From positions 2,356,001 through 2,420,000 of the forward strand of contig NZ_LWLN01000001.1 in NCBI RefSeq assembly GCF_001953745.1: 64,000 nt of DNA. Direction: 5' to 3'. The notes beneath the pieces are model-generated. The model did not search any database and was not told the DNA's origin. It worked only from the letters and a program-made list of their open reading frames with translations. Positions within the stretch are counted from its first letter, which is position 1, and each line of letters starts with the position of its first letter. Position numbers and translations under genes: made by a program. Positions 10,046 to 18,355 of this stretch are shown here, one piece after another. Source of the stretch: Natrinema saccharevitans. Its GTDB lineage: Archaea > Halobacteriota > Halobacteria > Halobacteriales > Natrialbaceae.

Positions 10046-10513
10046 CTATTCGACCTGAATGTCGGCGACCATCGTCGTCGGGTGGACCTCGCAGATGTAC
10101 GTGACCATCTCGCTGCTGGCCTCGAACTCCAGCCACTGACCGTCACCGGGTTCGGTGACCCGCTCGGTCACGAGGTCGTCGACGACCTCGTCGTTCTCGT
10201 CGTAGATCGCGATGTTGTGTTCGGCGCCGTCGCCGGTCGTCCATCCCATCTCGTAGGTTTCCCCCTCCTGAAGGATCAGCGTCGGGTTCTCCTCGTCCGC
10301 GATCGCGTCGGGGGCGATGCCGACCCAGCCGGGCGTCTGCCCGTCGAACTCGATCTGTGCGCCGGGATCGATCTCGATACCGCCACCCCCGCCGCCGTTA
10401 CCGTTGCCGTTACCGTTGCCGTTGCCACCACAGCCGGCGATAAACGCCGTCGATGCTGCGACACCTGTCAGCCCGAGCATCCGCCGCCGGGACATAGCCC
10501 CATCTCGTGTCAT
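10046..10513 (-). CDS. Small blue-copper (plastocyanin/halocyanin-like) Tat lipoprotein
   Basis: A 155-residue exported electron carrier. It has a twin-arginine signal with lipobox (MSRRRMLGLTG, then IAGCGG), a low-complexity Asn-Gly linker (GNGNGNGNG) and one cupredoxin domain. The type-1 copper ligands are visible: His in AEHNIAIYD and Cys-His-Met in YICEVHPTTM (CxxHxxxM). It should carry electrons on the outer face of the membrane, possibly to a terminal oxidase; no partner is adjacent. I chose ATG 10513; the second Met (10495), directly before the RR motif, is also possible. A TATA box lies 28 nt upstream of 10513. Confidence 0.88.
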   Translation of the reverse strand: MTRDGAMSRRRMLGLTGVAASTAFIAGCGGNGNGNGNGNGGGGGGIEIDPGAQIEFDGQTPGWVGIAPDAIADEENPTLILQEGETYEMGWTTGDGAEHNIAIYDENDEVVDDLVTERVTEPGDGQWLEFEASSEMVTYICEVHPTTMVADIQVE

Positions 10514-10536
10514 CAAAGAAATTTGGTACGCAGCAG

Positions 10537-10544
10537 CAATAAGT
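10537..10544 (-). promoter_or_regulatory. TATA box of cupredoxin gene
   Basis: The minus strand reads acttattgc, centred ~28 nt before the ATG at 10513. It supports the upstream of the two candidate starts. Confidence 0.45.
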
Positions 10545-10596
10545 GTCTTGGAGAATCCGGTCAACTGGGAATGTTGCCGTCCGACGGCCTCCGAAC

Positions 10597-11616
10597 TCAG
10601 CGATAGCCGTCGTCCTCGGGTCCGCGAGCCGCGGCGATCCGCTCGAACTGCGCGTCGGACAGTTCGATGTCGACCGCGCCGACGTTCTCCGCGAGTTGGG
10701 CGGGCGTCCGCGCGCCGACGATCGGGACGCAGGAAAAGCGGTCCTGTTCCATCAGCCAGCGCAGCGACACCTGTGCCGGCGTGGCGTCGGTCTCGTCGGC
10801 GACGGCCTCGACGGCCTCGAGGACCGCCCACGCGGTCTCGCTCGTATACCGATCCTCGAACAGGTCCGTCAGGCTCCCGCGAGCGCCGTCGGGCGCGATC
10901 ACGGTGCCGTCGTCGGCCCGCTCGTACTTTCCGGTGAGGAAGCCGCCGGCCAGCGGCGAGTACGGACAGACCGCGAGGTTCTGGTCCGCACAGACGTCGA
11001 GATAGTCGCCCACGTCGTCCGTGTCGGCGGCGTTGAACATCGGCTGGGTCACGTCGAACCGCTCGAGCCCCCCGGCGTCGCTCGTCCACAGCGCCTTCGT
11101 GAGCTTCCAGGCGGCCATGCTCGAGGCCCCCAGGTAGTGGACCTTGCCCTCGCGGACGAGTTCGGTCAGGGTCCGCATCGTCTCCTCGATCGGGGTGTCG
11201 TCGTCCCAGCGGTGGATGTAGTACAGGTCGAGGTAGTCGGTCCCCAGTCGCTCGAGGGTGCCCTCGATCTGGGCCCGGATGTGTTTGCGTCCGAGGCCGG
11301 AGTCGTTCGGCCCCGGTTCGCCCCGGCCGTCGAAGGGGAAGTAGACCTTCGAGGCGATCACGAGGTCCTCGCGGTCGATGTCCTCGCGGTCCGCGAGCCA
11401 CTCGCCGATCCAGCGTTCGCTCGTCCCGTTGGGGTCGCCGTAGACGTTGGCCGTATCGACGAAGTTGATCCCGTGGTCCCAGCAGGCGTCGAGCAACTCG
11501 TGGGCCTCCTCGCGGTCCGTTTCGACGGTGCCGTCGCTCTCCTTCCCGAAGCGCCAGGTGCCAAAGCAGAGTCGCGATACCGTGGTGCCCGTGTCGCCGA
11601 GCGTGGTGTACTCCAT
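10597..11616 (-). CDS. Aldo/keto reductase
   Basis: A 339-residue NAD(P)H-dependent oxidoreductase of the AKR superfamily with a TIM-barrel fold. The catalytic tetrad is recognisable: Asp and Tyr in NFVDTANVYGD, Lys in VIASKVYFPF and His in YYIHRWDDDTP. The N terminus MEYTTLGDTGTTVSRLCFGTW is typical of the voltage-gated K-channel-beta/general-stress-like AKR branch. The physiological carbonyl substrate is not inferable. It lies just downstream of vapC on the same strand with a 59-bp gap and may be partly co-transcribed. Confidence 0.92.
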   Translation of the reverse strand: MEYTTLGDTGTTVSRLCFGTWRFGKESDGTVETDREEAHELLDACWDHGINFVDTANVYGDPNGTSERWIGEWLADREDIDREDLVIASKVYFPFDGRGEPGPNDSGLGRKHIRAQIEGTLERLGTDYLDLYYIHRWDDDTPIEETMRTLTELVREGKVHYLGASSMAAWKLTKALWTSDAGGLERFDVTQPMFNAADTDDVGDYLDVCADQNLAVCPYSPLAGGFLTGKYERADDGTVIAPDGARGSLTDLFEDRYTSETAWAVLEAVEAVADETDATPAQVSLRWLMEQDRFSCVPIVGARTPAQLAENVGAVDIELSDAQFERIAAARGPEDDGYR

Positions 11617-11675
11617 GGGCCCGCTTCACCGCGGGCGTGCAAAACGGATTGGGAAGCGGCGAGCGGTCGCCTCGA

Positions 11676-12065
11676 TCAGTACGTAAGGATCTCCAGGTCG
11701 TCGATCCGTCCGAAGTGGTCCGTGTTGTCCGTCACGACCGGAACGTCGTGGACGAGAGCGGTCGCAGCGATCATCACGTCGGCGGTTTCGATCGGTGTCC
11801 CGTCTCGGTGCAGTGTCGCGTTGATCTCTCCGGCCGTCGTCGCACAGTCCCGATCGAACGGGAGTTCCCGCACGTCGGTGAGCAGGTTTTCCGTCACCGT
11901 TCGTTCACGGTCGGACGAGTCCGCGAGACGAATTCCCTCCCAGAGTTCCATCACTGTCACCGAACTCGCGTATGCTGTGCCGGTCTCGTCGACCGTTCGA
12001 ACCGCTTCTTCGACCGTACTCTCACCGCGCAATACGTCCACGAGAAAGGAGGTATCGAGGATCAT
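11676..12065 (-). CDS. vapC: VapC-type PIN-domain toxin
   Basis: A 129-residue PIN-domain ribonuclease. The acidic active-site residues are present: Asp4 (MILDTSF), Glu in VMELWEGI, Asp in ETADVMIAA and Asp in VVTDNTDHFG. PIN toxins cleave RNA, commonly tRNA, unless bound by VapB. Its start overlaps the end of the antitoxin gene by 4 nt, the usual toxin-antitoxin coupling. All catalytic residues are intact, so the toxin should be functional. Confidence 0.92.
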   Translation of the reverse strand: MILDTSFLVDVLRGESTVEEAVRTVDETGTAYASSVTVMELWEGIRLADSSDRERTVTENLLTDVRELPFDRDCATTAGEINATLHRDGTPIETADVMIAATALVHDVPVVTDNTDHFGRIDDLEILTY

Positions 12066-12307
12066 TCGAACGCGTCCGCGATCCGCTCGACTCGCTTCCG
12101 GTGCTCGTTCGTCCGCTCTTCTCGTCGACGTGAGACGATTTCCTCGAGTTCGTCGGCCGTGTCATCGCTCAACGCGCCGTAGTACTCCTCGAGCGACACG
12201 CCGTCGGTCAGTCGTCGAACGACGTCACTGAAACTCTCGTTCTCGCGCTTTTCGGCACGGAGGCGCTCGTAGGCGTCGTCTGCCAGTGAGATGGTTTTCG
12301 TCCCCAT
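12062..12307 (-). CDS. vapB: VapB-type antitoxin (RHH/VapB family)
   Basis: An 81-residue acidic protein. The N-terminal MGTKTISLADDAYERLRAEK is a ribbon-helix-helix-type DNA-binding strand and helix typical of archaeal VapB; the C-terminal charged helix would wrap VapC. I chose the ATG at 12307: the longer frame starts with TTG inside a run of palindromic TGTACG repeats that looks like the operator, not coding sequence. The gene is translationally coupled to vapC by a 4-nt overlap and is probably autorepressed through the palindrome upstream. Confidence 0.9.
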   Translation of the reverse strand: MGTKTISLADDAYERLRAEKRENESFSDVVRRLTDGVSLEEYYGALSDDTADELEEIVSRRREERTNEHRKRVERIADAFE

Positions 12308-12311
12308 TTCC

Positions 12312-12329
12312 GTGTACGTGTACGTACAC
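12312..12329 (-). promoter_or_regulatory. Candidate VapBC operator (GTGTACGTACAC palindrome)
   Basis: GTGTACGTACAC (12318-12329) is a perfect 12-bp palindrome and a further GTGTAC half-site follows at 12312-12317, next to the vapB start. An AT-rich TATA-like stretch lies just upstream at ~12330-12345, so a bound VapBC complex would cover the transcription start. Confidence 0.55.
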
Positions 12330-12443
12330 AAAGTACAAAAATCCTCCGTGGAGCGGTGTCAAGCGCGGAGCGACGAAGCGGTCGATCGGTTCGTCTCGTT
12401 CGCGTGCCGAGACGGACGATCGCCTCGACTCCCCGTCGAAGAC

Positions 12444-13400
12444 TCACTCGAACGACGGCAGGACTTCGGCCTCGTAGAACTCGATGGCCCGCTCCTGTTC
12501 CGGCCCGATCTGGTGGTAGTAGACGTGGTCGTAGCCCGCGTCGATCGCCGCCTCGATGCTGTCGATGTGGGCCTCCGCGTCGGGTTCGGTCGTGGTTCCG
12601 GCCTCGGCGATATCCTCTTTCCCGACCATCTCGACCGCCTGCTCGAAGTGGGCCGGCGTCGGGAGCTCCTGGCCCAGTTCGCCCGGGAGCGAGCCGTTGG
12701 GCCACTGTTCGTGGATCGTCTCGATCGCCTCCGCCTCGGTGTCGGCGTAGCAGCCGTGCAGTTGGGTGTACTTGGGACCGTCGCCGCCGGCGTCCTCGTA
12801 GGCCTGGACAGGCTCGGATTTCGGCCCGGAACACCAGAGCCCGTCCGCGTTCTCGGCCACCCACTGCGCGGTCCGGGGGCCGAACGCGCTCCCGATCGTC
12901 GTCGGCTGCTCGTCGGGACAGGTGTAGAGGCGCGCGTTTTCGACCGCGTAGTACTCGCCGTGGTGGCTCGTCGTCTCGCCGGTCCACAGCGAACGCATCA
13001 CCGCGAGCGCTTCGTCCACCATCTCGAGGCGAACGTCGTGTTCGGGCCAGCGCTCCCCGGTGACGTGTTCGTTGAGGTTCTCGCCGGTGCCGACGCCGAA
13101 GGTAAAGCGGTCGCCGAGCAACTCGTCGACCGTCGCGACGGCGTGGGCGACGTTGACCGGGTGAATCCGGATCGTCGGACAGGTGACGCCGACGCCGACC
13201 TCGATCTTGTCGGTCGCCTCCGCGATCGCCCCCAGCGTCGACCAGACGAACGGCGACTCGCCCTGTGCCGACACCCACGGGTGGAAGTGGTCCGATATGG
13301 AGAGAAAGTCGAAGCCGGCTTCCTCCGCCCGACGCGCGATGTCGACCAGTTCCGTCGGCCCGAACTCCTCGCTCGAGAGGGTGTACCCGAGTTGCGTCAT
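12444..13400 (-). CDS. LLM-class F420-dependent oxidoreductase (TIGR03557-like)
   Basis: A 318-residue bacterial-luciferase-like TIM barrel. Segments FDFLSISDHFHPWVSAQGESPFVWSTLGA (quoted here only in part: SDHFHPW and FVWSTLGAIAEAT), VGVTCPTIRIHP and FGVGTGENLNEHVTGERWP are those of the F420-dependent glucose-6-phosphate-dehydrogenase-related family. It should use reduced or oxidised coenzyme F420; the substrate is unknown. The start at 13400 (MTQLGYTLSSEE) gives the family length; the upstream extension is arginine-rich and lies over hairpins, so it is rejected. Confidence 0.88.
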   Translation of the reverse strand: MTQLGYTLSSEEFGPTELVDIARRAEEAGFDFLSISDHFHPWVSAQGESPFVWSTLGAIAEATDKIEVGVGVTCPTIRIHPVNVAHAVATVDELLGDRFTFGVGTGENLNEHVTGERWPEHDVRLEMVDEALAVMRSLWTGETTSHHGEYYAVENARLYTCPDEQPTTIGSAFGPRTAQWVAENADGLWCSGPKSEPVQAYEDAGGDGPKYTQLHGCYADTEAEAIETIHEQWPNGSLPGELGQELPTPAHFEQAVEMVGKEDIAEAGTTTEPDAEAHIDSIEAAIDAGYDHVYYHQIGPEQERAIEFYEAEVLPSFE

Positions 13401-13452
13401 TCCCGGCCCGCTACCACGGACCGGCGGGTAACGGTTGCACCTGCGAGGGCAA

Positions 13453-13502
13453 CGCGGTTCGGAGCGAGCGAGAACCGCGATGCGAACGGCGCGAAGCGCC
13501 GT
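13453..13502. repeat. Two adjacent hairpins with a gagcgagcg-type loop
   Basis: CGCGGTTC (13453-13460) pairs with GAACCGCG (13472-13479) across a ggagcgagcga loop; ACGGCGC (13486-13492) pairs with GCGCCGT (13496-13502) across gaa. They lie in the 203-bp gap between two divergent genes. The loop vocabulary resembles that of the hairpin array after tRNA-Met at ~45 kb. Confidence 0.5.
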
Positions 13503-13570
13503 GAGCGCGACGCCAGCAGGAATCGACACGCGAGCAGAGCGGAAACCGCGGCAAAGATACGAAAACCGAA

Positions 13571-13603
13571 CTCCTTACCCCCGACGGGCCGGAACCGGCC
13601 CGT
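13571..13603 (+). promoter_or_regulatory. Promoter with a perfect 9-bp-arm operator for the ABC exporter
   Basis: A weak TATA-like ccttac (13573-13578) lies ~28 nt before the ATG at 13604. The 20 bp between them and the start codon, ACGGGCCGGAACCGGCCCGT (13584-13603), is a palindrome with perfect 9-bp arms around AA. Placed between TATA box and a leaderless start, it is ideally sited for a repressor. It could instead form a hairpin in RNA if transcription starts upstream. Confidence 0.45.
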
Positions 13604-14605
13604 ATGGAAGCCGTAGTCGACGCGACGGACCTCGAGAAGACCTACGGCGAGACCGTCGCCCTGTCGGGGGCCTCGCTGTCGGTCGCGCAGGGGGAGGTGT
13701 TCGCGCTGATCGGCCCGAACGGGGCCGGGAAAACGACGCTCGTCCGGGCCCTGACGGGAACGGTCGAACCCGACGGCGGGACCGCGACGATTCTCGGCGC
13801 GTCGCCGTCGGCCGTCGACCGCGACCGCCTCGGCGTCCTCCCGCAGGAGTTCTCGCCGCCGGCACGACTCAGCGCCCGCGAACTGCTCGCGTACTACGCC
13901 GGGCTCTACGACGACCCGCGCGACCCCGCCGACGTCCTCGCCGACGTCGGCCTCGTCGACGCCGGCGACACCTGGTACGAGAACCTCTCTGGCGGCCAGC
14001 GACGGCGAGTCTGTGTCGGCTCCGCGCTGGTCAACGACCCCGACCTGCTCTTTCTCGACGAGCCGACGACCGGTATCGACCCCGCCGGCCGCCGCACCGT
14101 CTGGCGGCTGATCGAGGACCTCGCCGACGCCGGAACGACCGTCGTCCTGACCACCCACGACATGGCCGAGGCCGAACACCTCGCCGACCGCGTCGGCCTG
14201 CTCGCCGACGGCTCGCTCGTCGCGCAGGGCCCGCCCGCCGACCTCGTCCGCGAGTACGGCGGCTCGAGCCGGCTGACCGTCGAGACGACCGCCGACCCCG
14301 ATTCCTTCGCGGACCTCGAGTACCCCGTCGAACGCCCGCAGCGGGGCCGTAACCGTACTCCCGAGGAAGCGGTCGTCGTCCGGGAGATAGACCCCGCCGC
14401 GATCGAGGGCGTGGTCGACTACCTCGAGGACCGCGACATCGCCTACACCGGGCTCTCGTGGGCCGAACCCGACCTCGAGGACGTCTACCTCTCGCTGGCC
14501 GAACCCACGGAACGGGAGCGGACGCGCCGGCTCGAGGGGGGAGGCGAGAGCGGGGACGCCGCGGCAGACGACTCCGACCTCGCGCAGGCGGGTGAGACCG
14601 CATGA
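13604..14605 (+). CDS. ABC-2 type exporter, ATP-binding subunit
   Basis: A 333-residue ATPase of the CcmA/DrrA class. Walker A is GPNGAGKT (residues 37-44), the signature is LSGGQRRR, Walker B is LLFLDEPTTG and the H-loop is VVLTTHDMAEAEH. The C-terminal ~110 residues form a variable domain ending in an acidic tail. It powers export through the permease encoded next, whose start overlaps this stop by 4 nt. The cargo is unknown; drug or lipid efflux is usual for the class. A palindrome directly before the start suggests repression. Confidence 0.93.
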   Translation: MEAVVDATDLEKTYGETVALSGASLSVAQGEVFALIGPNGAGKTTLVRALTGTVEPDGGTATILGASPSAVDRDRLGVLPQEFSPPARLSARELLAYYAGLYDDPRDPADVLADVGLVDAGDTWYENLSGGQRRRVCVGSALVNDPDLLFLDEPTTGIDPAGRRTVWRLIEDLADAGTTVVLTTHDMAEAEHLADRVGLLADGSLVAQGPPADLVREYGGSSRLTVETTADPDSFADLEYPVERPQRGRNRTPEEAVVVREIDPAAIEGVVDYLEDRDIAYTGLSWAEPDLEDVYLSLAEPTERERTRRLEGGGESGDAAADDSDLAQAGETA

Positions 14606-15375
14606 GCCGGCTGGGACGGGTCGGGGCCGAGACCAGCGCCGGCTGGCGGTCGTTCGTCCGCCGGCGGACGGCAGTCTTTTTCACGTTCTTTTTCCCGGTG
14701 ATCCTGATCGTCATCTTCGGGGCGCTCGTCCGCACCGACCCCGCGGGCGGCGGGCTGTTCACGGAGCCGCCGGCCTACTACGTCCCCGGCTATCTGGCCG
14801 TCGTCGTCCTCTTTACCCCGCTGTCGCGGATGGGCAGCGAGGTGGCCCGCCACCGCGAGGGGAGTCGCTTCGAGAAGCTCGCGACGACGCCTCTCACGCG
14901 CGCTGAGTGGCTGTTCGCCCAGACTGCGGTCAACGCCGCGATCATCGGGCTGGCGAGCCTGCTCATCCTCGGACTGGTCGTCGTCCTGACCGGCGCGGAC
15001 ATCGCGTTCTCGCCGCTTTTGGTCCCCTACGTCCTCGTCGGTGTCGTCTGCTTCTGTGGCGTCGGCGCGATGCTGGGCAGCTACACCGACTCCCAGGACG
15101 GCGCGGTCGCCGCCAGCAATGGAATCGGGCTCCCCCTGCTTTTCCTCTCGGAGACGTTCGTCTCGCCCGACCTCCTCCCCGGTTGGTTCGGCCCGCTGGT
15201 GAACCTCTCGCCGCTGACGTACTTCGCGCGGGGCGTGCGGGCGGCGACCTACTCGGGCGCGGAGACGGCGGCCGTCGCCGGCGTCGATCCCGCGCTCGCG
15301 AACCTCGGGATCCTCGCGGTCCTCGCGGCCCTCGCGTTCGCGCTGGGCGCGCGGTCGATCCCACGGACGGACTGA
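14602..15375 (+). CDS. ABC-2 type exporter, permease subunit
   Basis: A 257-residue membrane protein with about six hydrophobic segments (for example [19 protein letters not shown] and [15 protein letters not shown]), typical of ABC-2 permeases. The conserved region before the last segments, [20 protein letters not shown], is the ABC-2 family signature. It overlaps the ATPase gene by 4 nt, so the two are translationally coupled and form one exporter. Confidence 0.92.
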   Translation: MSRLGRVGAETSAGWRSFVRRRTAVFFTFFFPVILIVIFGALVRTDPAGGGLFTEPPAYYVPGYLAVVVLFTPLSRMGSEVARHREGSRFEKLATTPLTRAEWLFAQTAVNAAIIGLASLLILGLVVVLTGADIAFSPLLVPYVLVGVVCFCGVGAMLGSYTDSQDGAVAASNGIGLPLLFLSETFVSPDLLPGWFGPLVNLSPLTYFARGVRAATYSGAETAAVAGVDPALANLGILAVLAALAFALGARSIPRTD

Positions 15376-15461
15376 GACGGGGCCGAACGGGCGAACCCCC
15401 GACCCGCCGTTCGCCGCGAGAACGAACCGATTTACGCGCGGCGCTCGAACCGCCGGCCGAC

Positions 15462-16823
15462 ATGCGCTCGAGCCACCCCAGAGAGGCGACCGTCGGGATG
15501 GAGTACTACGTCAGCGACACCGATGGCGTCGGCGGCCGCCTCCGCGCGGACGACGCCGACTTCCGGGTCCGCGAACTCGAGCGGTTCGACACCGAACCCG
15601 CCGACGCGCCGACCGACGCCTACCCCCACCTCGTCTTCCGGGCGACGCTGCGAGGGTGGGACACCAACGACTTCGCCGCGCGGCTCTCGGACGCGCTCGG
15701 TATCTCCCGCGAGCGGGTCAACTGGGCCGGCACGAAGGACAAGTACGCCGTGACCACCCAGCTGTTCTCGGTCTACGGTGCCGACCCCGAGGAGCTACCG
15801 GAAATCGACGGCGTCGAGATCGAGGTCCTGGGGCGGGCCGGACGGAACCTCGAGTTCGGCGATCTGGCGGGCAACGCGTTCGAACTCGTCGTCACCGATC
15901 CCGACCGACCGGACAGTGCCGACGCGATCACGGCGGCGTTGGCCGAGTTCGGCGGACTCGAGACCGACCAGCAGGACTCGAGCGAGGTGGGGACCTCGAT
16001 CGGCGTCCCCAACTTCTTCGGCCAGCAGCGATTCGGCAGTCGGCGGCCGGTCACCCACGAGGTCGGCCTCGCGATCGCCCGCGGCGACTGGGAGGGCGCG
16101 GTGATGGCCTACCTCGGGAACCCGACCGACGCCGAACTGGAGGGAACGCAGGAGGCCCGAGCGTTCGTCGAGGAAACGCGGGACTGGCAGGCGGCCCTCG
16201 AACGCGTTCCGCACCGGTTGCGCTACGAGCGCTCGATGATCCACGCGCTCGCCGAGTGCGAGGGCGAGCCCGGGCCCGACCAGTACAGGGACGCCCTCGA
16301 GCGGGTGCCTTCGAACCTCCAGCGGCTGTTCGTCCACGCGGCCCAGTCCTACGCGTTCAACCTGATGCTCTCGAAGCGGCTCGAGCGCGGGCTGCCCTTC
16401 GACCGGCCGGTCGAGGGCGACGTGGTCTGCTTTTCGGACACCGACGCGCCCGACGGGCTCGCACTGCCCGACACCGACCGGCTCCAGCGGGTCGACGAGC
16501 GCCGGGTCGACTCGGTGACCCGCCACTGCGAGCGCGGTCGGGCGTTCGTCACCGCGCCGCTGGTCGGCACCGAGACCGAACTCGCCGACGGCGAACAGGG
16601 CGAGATCGAACGCGCCATCCTCGCGGACCTCGGCCTCGAGCCGGCGGACTTCGACCTGCCCGGCGAGTTCGGCTCGACCGGCACCCGGCGGGCGATCCTC
16701 CTCCGGACCGATCTGAGTCTCGACCGCGACCCGCTGACCCTCGAGTTCGCGCTGCCGAAGGGGTCGTACGCGACCGTCGTCTCCCGGGAGTACCTGAAGG
16801 TCGATCCGCTCGACCTCGGGTGA
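15462..16823 (+). CDS. truD: tRNA pseudouridine(13) synthase TruD
   Basis: A 453-residue TruD-family enzyme that makes pseudouridine in tRNA. The catalytic aspartate is Asp93 in [14 protein letters not shown], the TruD motif. Other family blocks are [17 protein letters not shown] and [17 protein letters not shown] chose ATG 15462 ([19 protein letters not shown]) because the same N-terminal pattern is found in haloarchaeal TruD; the longer frame upstream runs through the exporter permease gene and is a shadow. A TATA-like ttta at 15431 precedes it. Confidence 0.95.
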   Translation: MRSSHPREATVGMEYYVSDTDGVGGRLRADDADFRVRELERFDTEPADAPTDAYPHLVFRATLRGWDTNDFAARLSDALGISRERVNWAGTKDKYAVTTQLFSVYGADPEELPEIDGVEIEVLGRAGRNLEFGDLAGNAFELVVTDPDRPDSADAITAALAEFGGLETDQQDSSEVGTSIGVPNFFGQQRFGSRRPVTHEVGLAIARGDWEGAVMAYLGNPTDAELEGTQEARAFVEETRDWQAALERVPHRLRYERSMIHALAECEGEPGPDQYRDALERVPSNLQRLFVHAAQSYAFNLMLSKRLERGLPFDRPVEGDVVCFSDTDAPDGLALPDTDRLQRVDERRVDSVTRHCERGRAFVTAPLVGTETELADGEQGEIERAILADLGLEPADFDLPGEFGSTGTRRAILLRTDLSLDRDPLTLEFALPKGSYATVVSREYLKVDPLDLG

Positions 16824-16920
16824 CGGCGGCTCGAAGGGGCCCGCCCGCTCGCGGCGGCCGGCACCGGCCGACTGACCGCGGCGAAGCCTTTAGCACGCAG
16901 TCACGAATAGACTCGAGGGA

Positions 16921-16971
16921 ATGGCCCCCGCACTCGAGCAGGAATCGAACCGAGGTGAGCCCCGCGCGTGA
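16921..16971 (+). CDS. Possible 16-residue leader ORF coupled to the next gene
   Basis: ATG 16921 opens a 16-codon frame (MAPALEQESNRGEPRA) whose TGA overlaps the GTG start of the next gene (GTGA at 16968-16971). A TATA-like ctttag at 16888-16893 lies ~30 nt upstream of this ATG, not of the GTG, so the first codon on the transcript would be this one. The downstream protein may be made by translational coupling. The alternative is that the TATA box serves a longer leader and the small ORF is chance. Confidence 0.3.
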   Translation: MAPALEQESNRGEPRA

Positions 16972-17264
16972 TCGGCACGAGCGAGCGCCGCGAGATCGTC
17001 GACTGGGAGAAGACGACCGAGGACGGACAGACGGTGTACGTCATCGAGTACAGCGAGCCCGTCCCGGAGCCGACGGGCCGCTCGAAGACGCTGTTCGGCG
17101 CGGGCAGCGGCGGGACGGTCCCGGCCGGCGAGCAGTACTTCGAACTGCCCGACGGCGAACGGATCCCCGCGACCGAGGCCGCCTTCGACGCCGACGGCAC
17201 GACGCTGCGGGTCCGCCGCGAGCGATCGGTGGTCGACCGGCTGCGTCGTTATCTGCCGTGGTGA
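16968..17264 (+). CDS. Conserved haloarchaeal hypothetical protein, 98 aa
   Basis: A small acidic soluble protein without membrane segments or cysteines; I do not recognise its family. It reads as alternating beta strands (TVYVIEYSEPVPEP, GEQYFELPDGERIPATEAAF, TTLRVRRERS) and ends in a basic tail RLRRYLPW. Codon use and acidity match its neighbours, so it is likely real. The start is GTG at 16968, overlapping a short upstream ORF. Confidence 0.6.
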   Translation: MIGTSERREIVDWEKTTEDGQTVYVIEYSEPVPEPTGRSKTLFGAGSGGTVPAGEQYFELPDGERIPATEAAFDADGTTLRVRRERSVVDRLRRYLPW

Positions 17265-17320
17265 CGAGTCCGGCCGTTTCGACCGCCTTCGAGCCACCGG
17301 CGGCGTCGATCGACAGAAGA

Positions 17321-17328
17321 GTTATTAG
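17321..17328 (+). promoter_or_regulatory. TATA box
   Basis: gttattag, centred ~27 nt before the ATG at 17351; fixes that start as leaderless. Confidence 0.5.
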
Positions 17329-17350
17329 TCTGTCACTAAATGTCGTTCGT

Positions 17351-17677
17351 ATGCTCGAGCCGTTCTCGCTGTTTACCTCGGCGCTGTACGTCGTGCAGGG
17401 CCTGCTGGGACTGGCCGATCAGCGCGTCCTCACCGGCGACCAGCGATCGCGCGCACGACCGGCCGCGAGCGTGCATCTCGGCAGTTCGGTCGTGTTCCTC
17501 GTTGCCGGCATCGCCAGCGCGTCGTGGGTGTGGCTGCACGGTCTCCCGACGGCGTGGTATCCGACGCTTCTCTCCCTCGGACTCCTCGTCTCGATCCTCG
17601 TGCAGGGCTGGCTGTACCGATCGATCGGCGCCTCGGGGAGCCCCATCCTCGAGCGGGCGCGGACGCGCCTGCACTGA
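17351..17677 (+). CDS. Small membrane protein, 108 aa
   Basis: Three hydrophobic segments (FSLFTSALYVVQGLLGL, SSVVFLVAGIASASWVWL, LLSLGLLVSILVQGWLY) with short loops. No recognised family. The ATG at 17351 is supported by a TATA box 27 nt upstream. It is convergent with the frameshifted membrane gene next to it. Confidence 0.65.
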   Translation: MLEPFSLFTSALYVVQGLLGLADQRVLTGDQRSRARPAASVHLGSSVVFLVAGIASASWVWLHGLPTAWYPTLLSLGLLVSILVQGWLYRSIGASGSPILERARTRLH

Positions 17678-17692
17678 GCGGGAGACGACGCC

Positions 17693-18207
17693 TCACTCGA
17701 GCGCGCTCCGCAGTACCGCGCCGAAGCCGGCGGCACCGATGCAGATCGCGAGGACGATCCCGATGCCGGTGACGGCGAACGCGGCGCCGATCGCCGCGGC
17801 GACCTCCAGTCGCTTTGCCCACCCGTCGTTGCGCCCGACCAGTCGATCGGCGATGGCGAGATACGCGATCGTGCCGCCGATCACCCAGACGAGAGACGCC
17901 AGCAGGAACAGCGGGATCGCCACGACGGCCCCGACGGTCGTGTCGAGACGGATCAGGATCAAGAGGCCGATCCCGAGCAACAACGCGATGCCGTAGCTGA
18001 ACGTCTTGAACGGGGCCGCGCGAACGTCTTCCATCATCCGGGCCGTGTAGTCGGACGCGACCGCGACGAGGAGTACGCCGACGACGAGCGTCGTCAGGGC
18101 GACACGATCGCACTCGCGAGGACATTATCGGTGATCCCGACGTTGATCCCGGGATCGACCTGCGTGATCACCACGACTGGAAGGGTCGGTCCGTCGAATT
18201 CAGACAT
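17693..18207 (-). pseudogene. Membrane protein gene interrupted by a single-base frameshift
   Basis: A well-placed start (ATG 18207, MSEFDGPTLPVVVITQVDPG) with a TATA box 25 nt upstream runs into a TGA at 18094-18096. The next frame over, from ~18099 to 17693, continues a coherent membrane protein (ALTTLVVGVLLVAVASDY, then FSYGIALLLGIGLLILIR and two more segments). Adding one base near 18100 (GTG TCG xCC CTG ACG) joins the two into a ~171-residue protein with four membrane segments. Only the downstream part (ATG 18037, 114 aa) is an intact open frame. Either the gene is broken or the base is an assembly error. No family is recognised. Confidence 0.6.
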
Positions 18208-18227
18208 ATCTGGTACACTTTCAGAAG

Positions 18228-18236
18228 AGTATAACT
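18228..18236 (-). promoter_or_regulatory. TATA box of the frameshifted membrane gene
   Basis: The minus strand reads agttatact, centred ~25 nt upstream of ATG 18207. It argues that 18207 is the natural start and that the frame break lies inside the gene. Confidence 0.5.
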
Positions 18237-18355
18237 TTAGTATCGTTTTGGATCGCACGAGTCGCCGACGAGCGGTCGCTCGCTCGCGGCCGCCCCGCGG
18301 AGATCGGCTTCGCTGAACCGAACAGCTACGTAGCTCGCCCCCAATCCACCAGCCA

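Noticed and set aside
13401-13603. Possible CRISPR or tandem repeat in the hairpin-rich gap
   Set aside because: The hairpins have unrelated stems and no regular repeat-spacer unit; there is no CRISPR array anywhere in the window.
14907-16823. Upstream extension of the TruD frame by ~185 codons
   Set aside because: The extension lies inside the ABC permease gene in another frame and is arginine/proline rich; the known TruD N terminus is at 15462.
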